NCBI GenBank assembly: GCA_947494675.1
Contig: CANLVP010000001.1
Span: 992,001 to 1,056,000 of the forward strand
Origin: an uncultured Paracoccaceae bacterium
Lineage (GTDB): Bacteria; Pseudomonadota; Alphaproteobacteria; Rhodobacterales; Rhodobacteraceae
Length of the DNA: 64,000 nucleotides
Reading direction: 5' to 3'
Within the stretch, counting starts at the first letter, position 1, and every line of letters begins with the position of its first letter. Below, piece by piece: positions 57,433-64,000 of the stretch. A program made the translations under genes and the position numbers. The notes beneath the pieces were generated by a model. It had not been told where the DNA came from. It did not search any database and saw nothing but the letters and a program-made list of their open reading frames with translations.

Positions 57433-60400
57433 TCATTCGGCTGCGACCCCCTCGACGTGATCTTCCAAAGCGTCCGCTGCATCCTGCAACGCCGCCAATG
57501 TGTCTTGATCCGGTGCCCAATAGTCCCGGTCGCTGGCTTCCAGAAGCCGATTCGCCATTCGGGCGCTTGCTTGTGGGTTCAAATTCGCCAATCGGTTGCG
57601 CATTTCGTCGTCCAGCACAAAGGTCTCGGACAAACGCTGATAGACCCAAGGCTCCACCTCGCCAGTCGTCGCTGACCAGCCCACAGTGTTGGTGATATGC
57701 GCCTCAATCTGGCGCACGCCCTCATGGCCATGCCTCAGCAGGCCCTCGTAAAACTTCGGGTTCAGGCTGCGCGAACGGGTCTCAAGCGCCACTTGATCCT
57801 GCAGCGTCCGCACCTTGGCCCCGCCCCGTGTTTGATCACCGATATAGACCGGCGCGGCCTTCCCCTTGGCGCGTTTCACCGCACGGGAGATGCCGCCAAG
57901 CGTATCAAAATAATGGTCAACCGTGGTCACGCCCAGCTCAACCGATTCCAGGTTCTGATAAGCTAAGTCCACGTCTTTTAACGCTTTTTGCAGCAGCGCT
58001 GGGTTCTTCGCGGCCTTACCATCGACGCCATAAGCGAACGACTTGCGCGCCTCATAGGCATCGGCCAATTCGTCCTCATCCCCAAAGGCAGAGCTGTCGA
58101 TCAACTGATTGACGTTCGACCCATAGGCCCCTTCCGCATTGGAAAAGACCCGCAAAGCAGCACTTTCCAGATCGCAACCCATCTCTACCGCATAGGTCGT
58201 AGCGTGCGCCTTGATAAAGTTCATCTCGGCTGGTTCATCTGCCGTCGCGCACTTCAATGCGGCCTCTGCCAGCATCCGCGTTTGCAGCGGCAAGAGGTCC
58301 CGGAAGATGCCCGACAGCGTCATCACCACGTCAATCCGGGGCCGCCCAAGCTCTGACAGCGGGATCAGTTCCGCCCCAGCCAAACGCCCAAAATTGTCGA
58401 ACCGCGGCGCACATCCCATCAAGGCCAGGGCCTGCCCGATCGGGCCACCGTCGCTTTTGATATTGTCCGACCCCCACAGCACCAACGCCACGGTGCGCGG
58501 CATTTCGGCGTGGGTTTCCAGCAGCAATTCGGCCTGTTTCGCACCTTCGGATAGGGCAAAGGCGGTCGGCATCCGGAACGGATCAAAGGCATGCAGATTG
58601 CGCCCGGTGGGCAGGATATCTGCGTTACGGATCACATCGCCGCCGGGCACCGGAGAGATAAACTGCCCATTCAGCGCCCGCATCAAGGCGGGCAATTCAT
58701 GATCTTCTTTCAAAAGCTTAGCGACCTCTGGCGTGGCATCCGCCATCAGCTCCAGCATCTCGCCGCGCGCCACATCCGACATCGGCTGACCGACAATATG
58801 CAGCCCATCGGGGATCAACGCCCCTTCGGTTTCCTGCACCGTCAGCCACAGCTTTTCTATGTCACCCGTTGGCAAATCAACTGCCGCCGCCTGATCACAG
58901 ATCAGCGCCTCAAGGTCGGCGCGGGCACCGTCCGCGTCCTCCATGCTGCGCCACCGGGTCAGGCTGTCTTTCAGCTCTGCCAGCCCCTTATAAAGACCCG
59001 CTTGCGCCAAGGGCGGCGTCAAATGGGTCACCGTCACGGCACCAGAACGGCGCTTTGCAAGGCTCGCCTCGCTCGGGTTATTGGCGGCATAAAGATAGAC
59101 GTTCGGCATCTCGCCAATCAGGCGATCCGGCCAATCGCGCCCGCCCAATCCGGCCTGTTTGCCGGGCATGAATTCCAGCGCACCGTGCATCCCAAAGTGC
59201 AACACCGCATCCGCGGCGTAGGTATTCCGAAGCCATTGATAAAACTGCACAAAGGCATGGGTCGGGGCAAAGCCGCGCTCAAACAGCAGGCGCATCGGAT
59301 CGCCCTCATAGCCAAACGCAGGTTGCACGCCAACAAAGACATTGCCAAAGTGCTGACCCAGCACAAAAACACCGCGCCCATCCGATTGCACCCTGCCGGG
59401 GGCCGGGCCCCAAGCGGCCTCGACCTCTTCCAAGGTCGGGGTGTCGCGCACGATCGTTTCGGCGTCGACATGGGCCGCGACATTCGCCTCTTGCCCATAT
59501 TGCTGGGCGTTCCCTTTCAGGATGGCGTCACGCAAATCATCCACCGATGCAGGCACATCAACCTGGTATCCTTCGGACTTCATCCGAGTCAGGGTGTTGA
59601 AAAGGCTCTCAAAAACGCCGAGGTAGGCGGCTGTGCCAACAGCGCCGGCATTGGGCGGAAAGCCAAACAGAACCACCGCGATCTTCTTGTCCGCGTTGGC
59701 CTTGCGGCGCAGTGTGGCAAGCCGCGTGACCTTTTCCGTCAGGCTCGCGACACGTTCATGACAGGGGGCCATCGCCTTGTGCGCATCCAGCCCCTGACAC
59801 ATGTGCTTGCAACCCTGACAGCCGGTATCCCCGTGCCGCCCGGCAAAGACGGTTGGATTTGTGGCGCCATCAATCTCTGGCAACGCCACGAGCATCGTCG
59901 TCTCAATCGGGCCCAAACCCTGTTCGCTGTCCGACCATTGGCCCAGCGTCTGGAACTCCAGCGGTTGGGCAGCGATGTAGGGCACATCCAGCCGCTGCAA
60001 TAACTCAACCGCTGCTGCACTGTCATTGTAGGCAGGCCCACCGATCAGCGAAAACCCCGTGAGCGAGACCATCGCATCGACCTGCCCCATAAAGTAGTTT
60101 TCGACCGCTGGACCGCCGTCCAACCCACCGGCAAAGGCAGGGATCACGCGTAAACCTTGGGCCTCAAACGCGCGGATCACGGCGTCGTAGTGCGCGGTAT
60201 CACTGGCAAGGATATAGCTGCGGAGCATCAGCACGCCGACCGTGGCTGTGGTGCCATCGGCGCAGGGCAAGTCGTTGATATCCGTGGTAATATGGTGGCC
60301 GGGCAAATCAGGGTGATAGAGACCCACCTCAGGATATTCGATGGGAAGGTCTGCCGAAACCCGTTCCCACTCCGGGCGGTCCGCATAGCGATCCAGCAGA

Positions 60401-60969
60401 TAGCGCAACATGCTTTCGATGTTGTCGTCGGACCCGCCCAGCCAATATTGCATCGACAGGAACCAAGCGCGCAAATCCTGGCTTTTGCCGGGGATCAGCT
60501 TGAGCAGTTTGGGCAGACGTCGTAGCGCCTTCATCTTCTTTGCGCCCGATTGACGATCCTGTTTGCCCGCGCCGCGCAGCTTTTTCAGCAGGGCCATCGC
60601 ACCGCTCGCGGGCTTTGCCATATCCAGATCGCCCATCCGCGTGATCTTGACGATGGCACTGTCTGAAATCAGGCCGACCATGGCGTCGCAATCGTCGCGC
60701 CGGGCCTCCATCGCGGGCAAGATTGCCGCAACGTGTTCGTCGAGGAACAACAGATTGGCGATGATGATATCAGCCTGCGCGATGGCGTCTTTCGCGGCCT
60801 CCAAAGCGGCAGGGTTTTCGCCCCATTCAGCGGCGGCGTAAATCGCAACTTCCAGACCCGGAAACTGCGGCGCAAGCTTGGGTGCGACACGTGCTGCAGG
60901 CCCAGCAGAGTGCTGGTCAAGCGTGACGATTACCACGCGGTAGGGATTGTGCATCACCTCATCGCGCAT
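57433..60969 (-). CDS. bchH: Magnesium chelatase subunit BchH
   Basis: The 1178-aa porphyrin-binding subunit of Mg-chelatase. The N-terminus [41 protein letters not shown], the CobN/Mg-chelatase core with [53 protein letters not shown] and the C-terminal [35 protein letters not shown] are all normal. The start at 60969 is preferred; the longer frame to 61068 overlaps bchB deeply. 60954 is another option. bchB overlaps it by 11 bases. Confidence 0.97.
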   Translation of the reverse strand: MRDEVMHNPYRVVIVTLDQHSAGPAARVAPKLAPQFPGLEVAIYAAAEWGENPAALEAAKDAIAQADIIIANLLFLDEHVAAILPAMEARRDDCDAMVGLISDSAIVKITRMGDLDMAKPASGAMALLKKLRGAGKQDRQSGAKKMKALRRLPKLLKLIPGKSQDLRAWFLSMQYWLGGSDDNIESMLRYLLDRYADRPEWERVSADLPIEYPEVGLYHPDLPGHHITTDINDLPCADGTTATVGVLMLRSYILASDTAHYDAVIRAFEAQGLRVIPAFAGGLDGGPAVENYFMGQVDAMVSLTGFSLIGGPAYNDSAAAVELLQRLDVPYIAAQPLEFQTLGQWSDSEQGLGPIETTMLVALPEIDGATNPTVFAGRHGDTGCQGCKHMCQGLDAHKAMAPCHERVASLTEKVTRLATLRRKANADKKIAVVLFGFPPNAGAVGTAAYLGVFESLFNTLTRMKSEGYQVDVPASVDDLRDAILKGNAQQYGQEANVAAHVDAETIVRDTPTLEEVEAAWGPAPGRVQSDGRGVFVLGQHFGNVFVGVQPAFGYEGDPMRLLFERGFAPTHAFVQFYQWLRNTYAADAVLHFGMHGALEFMPGKQAGLGGRDWPDRLIGEMPNVYLYAANNPSEASLAKRRSGAVTVTHLTPPLAQAGLYKGLAELKDSLTRWRSMEDADGARADLEALICDQAAAVDLPTGDIEKLWLTVQETEGALIPDGLHIVGQPMSDVARGEMLELMADATPEVAKLLKEDHELPALMRALNGQFISPVPGGDVIRNADILPTGRNLHAFDPFRMPTAFALSEGAKQAELLLETHAEMPRTVALVLWGSDNIKSDGGPIGQALALMGCAPRFDNFGRLAGAELIPLSELGRPRIDVVMTLSGIFRDLLPLQTRMLAEAALKCATADEPAEMNFIKAHATTYAVEMGCDLESAALRVFSNAEGAYGSNVNQLIDSSAFGDEDELADAYEARKSFAYGVDGKAAKNPALLQKALKDVDLAYQNLESVELGVTTVDHYFDTLGGISRAVKRAKGKAAPVYIGDQTRGGAKVRTLQDQVALETRSRSLNPKFYEGLLRHGHEGVRQIEAHITNTVGWSATTGEVEPWVYQRLSETFVLDDEMRNRLANLNPQASARMANRLLEASDRDYWAPDQDTLAALQDAADALEDHVEGVAAE

Positions 60970-62500
60970 AATGGGCCTTTGCTTCGTAGAGTGTCTCGAG
61001 GCTGATTTCGGCCAGCCCTTTTTCGGCGGCAAATGTCTCTGTATTCCGGCGCGCCTTGCCACGGACAAAGAACGGGATCTTCTTCAGTTCTTTCTCTGCA
61101 TCCGCCAACCAGACCAAGACATCAGAGCCTGTTTCGGTCTTCGTTGGTTCGGAAATATCCCCGCCTAAGGCTCCATCATTCGGCAAAGGTGAATGCCCGC
61201 CGTGATGGCTTGGACCGGCGGCGTCATGGAATTCGAAATCATCGCGGAACATCGTCAAAAGATGCTCTTCCAGCCCCATCACAAGCGGGTGGATCAGCGT
61301 GTCAAAGATGACGTTGGCACCTTCAAACCCCACCTGTGGGGAATAGCGGGCGGGGAAATCCTGCACATGGACGGGGGCCGAAATGACGGCGCAAGGGATG
61401 CCGAGACGCTTGCCGATATGGCGTTCCATCTGGGTGCCAAGGATCATCTCGGGGGACAGCGCTTCAATCGCGGCCTCAACCTCAAGATAGTCATCGGTGA
61501 TCAGCGCATCGACGCCGTAGTCCTTAGCCAAGGCCCGGATTGGACGCGCCATTTCACGGTTGTAGCAACCGATGCCAACGACCTCGAACCCCATCTCATC
61601 GCGGGCGATGCGGGCATGGGCGGCGACATGGGTGCCGTCGCCAAAGATGAACACGCGCTTGCCAGTGAGGTAGGTGCTGTCAACAGAACGGGACCACCAC
61701 GGCATCCGCAAGCGGCTTTCGTCGGGCTGGCACGGCAGGCCAGTGATCGCGGCAACTTCGGCGATGAAATCGCGTGTGGCACCCACGCCGATGGGGACGA
61801 TTTTGGTGTAGGGCTGTGCGTGGTTCTTTTCCAGCCAGCGGGCGGCAGCCTCACCCGTTTCGGGGGCGAGTAAGACGTTGAAATGGGCGGCGGGAAGCTG
61901 CGCGATGTCGGAAGGCGTGGCACCAAAGGGGGCAACCACATTGACGCTGATGCCAAGATCAAACAGCAGGCCCGTGAGTTCTTCGATATCATCGCGTGCG
62001 CGGAACCCAAGCGCCGTTGGGCCAAGGATGTTGCAGGTCACGTGGGCCGTGCGGTCTTGCGGGGCGGCGAGGGTGCGGACGATCTGATAAAGCGTCTCAT
62101 CCGCGCCGTAGTTTTCCTTGCGGCTATAGCTTGGCAGTTCCAACGGGATCACCGGGATATCCAGCCCCATGGTTTCGGCCAATCCGGCGGGATCATCCTG
62201 GATCAGTTCCGCCGTGCAGGACGCGCCGACGATGATGGCTTCTGGCTCGAAACGGTCCACGGCGTCTTGGCACGCAGTCTTGAACAGGGTCGCGGTATCT
62301 GACCCAAGGTCGCGCGCCTGGAAGGTGGTATAAGTGACGGGCGGGCGGTGGTTGCGCCGTTCGATCATGGTGAACAGCAGATCGGCGTAGGTATCACCCT
62401 GCGGCGCGTGCAGCACATAGTGCAGGCCCTTCATGCAGGTCGCGACACGCATCGCACCCACATGGGTCGGGCCCTCATATGTCCAGACGGTCAGCTTCAT
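60959..62500 (-). CDS. bchB: Light-independent protochlorophyllide reductase subunit BchB
   Basis: A 513-aa NifK-like subunit; with BchN it forms the catalytic heterotetramer. The start [49 protein letters not shown] is used, because the longer frame to 62656 has no family support. Other blocks are [112 protein letters not shown] and [27 protein letters not shown]. It overlaps bchH by 11 bp and lies 91 bp after bchN. Confidence 0.97.
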   Translation of the reverse strand: MKLTVWTYEGPTHVGAMRVATCMKGLHYVLHAPQGDTYADLLFTMIERRNHRPPVTYTTFQARDLGSDTATLFKTACQDAVDRFEPEAIIVGASCTAELIQDDPAGLAETMGLDIPVIPLELPSYSRKENYGADETLYQIVRTLAAPQDRTAHVTCNILGPTALGFRARDDIEELTGLLFDLGISVNVVAPFGATPSDIAQLPAAHFNVLLAPETGEAAARWLEKNHAQPYTKIVPIGVGATRDFIAEVAAITGLPCQPDESRLRMPWWSRSVDSTYLTGKRVFIFGDGTHVAAHARIARDEMGFEVVGIGCYNREMARPIRALAKDYGVDALITDDYLEVEAAIEALSPEMILGTQMERHIGKRLGIPCAVISAPVHVQDFPARYSPQVGFEGANVIFDTLIHPLVMGLEEHLLTMFRDDFEFHDAAGPSHHGGHSPLPNDGALGGDISEPTKTETGSDVLVWLADAEKELKKIPFFVRGKARRNTETFAAEKGLAEISLETLYEAKAHYAR

Positions 62501-62591
62501 GCGCGGCACTCCCACAGGGAGTGGTCGGGTGGGGGGAAACGTTTGGCATCGCCAAATGTGGCCCCACACAGATGGTCTTCCGGGCGCACCA

Positions 62592-64000
<1,409 letters not shown>

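Noticed and set aside
58591-60003. 470-codon open frame on the plus strand
   Set aside because: It is antisense to bchH, has no family resemblance and reflects high-GC codon bias of bchH.

Overview
The window reads as chromosomal DNA of a Rhodobacterales (Roseobacter-group) alphaproteobacterium living as an aerobic anoxygenic phototroph. The evidence is a photosynthesis gene cluster in the typical order (crtA-bchIDO; bchFNBHLM-lhaA-puhABC-acsF-puhE-hemA), the oxygen-dependent cyclase AcsF, the spheroidene monooxygenase CrtA (a spheroidenone-type carotenoid route), CcrM and the petABC order. The genus cannot be fixed from the sequence alone; Loktanella/Yoonia- or Jannaschia-like is only a guess. 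Genes are tightly packed and many overlap as ATGA or TGATG. No insertion sequence, prophage or CRISPR array was seen.

Layout. 1-13 kb is housekeeping: the end of a Kdo transferase gene and lpxK, a CaiB/BaiF CoA-transferase, a DsbA-like protein, a DciA-like protein, mutY, a stand-alone alkane hydroxylase, an orphan methyltransferase, a quinone-reductase-like enzyme, an Asp-box propeller, ccrM, rnhB and small exported proteins. 12.5-19 kb holds a membrane-anchored winged-helix protein with a secreted partner, tRNA-Arg(CCT), a LacI-type regulator, a PAS-GGDEF-EAL protein and gnd. 18.5-21.3 kb is the cytochrome bc1 operon petABC. 21.6-36 kb carries an outer-membrane barrel, two GSTs, mtaB, dapF, tRNA-Lys(TTT), the thiBPQ operon behind a TPP riboswitch, an RND pump, an M20 amidohydrolase, aroC and a DMT exporter. 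37-38.9 kb has HU and AMP nucleosidase.

From about 39 kb to the right edge the window is dominated by phototrophy. crtI-crtB-tspO run leftward and continue into adenine deaminase and AMP nucleosidase. crtA-bchI-bchD-bchO run rightward from a shared 114-bp control region holding two exact TGT-N12-ACA boxes (PpsR/CrtJ type). A soluble cytochrome c2 gene and the long leftward bchF...hemA operon follow. Together they make 5-aminolevulinate, insert Mg, methylate, close ring E with oxygen, reduce the D ring (BchLNB), build the reaction-centre H subunit and assemble the RC-LH1 complex. The petABC complex and cytochrome c2 supply cyclic electron flow. The puf operon and the bchXYZ/C genes are not in this window.

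The main non-routine observations are: a two-copy intergenic hairpin element, one copy inside the photosynthesis operon; an 11-bp-period tandem repeat between bchL and bchM; the coupling of adenine/AMP catabolism to the carotenoid operon; CcrM target sites in ccrM's own upstream region; and the winged-helix membrane protein pair.
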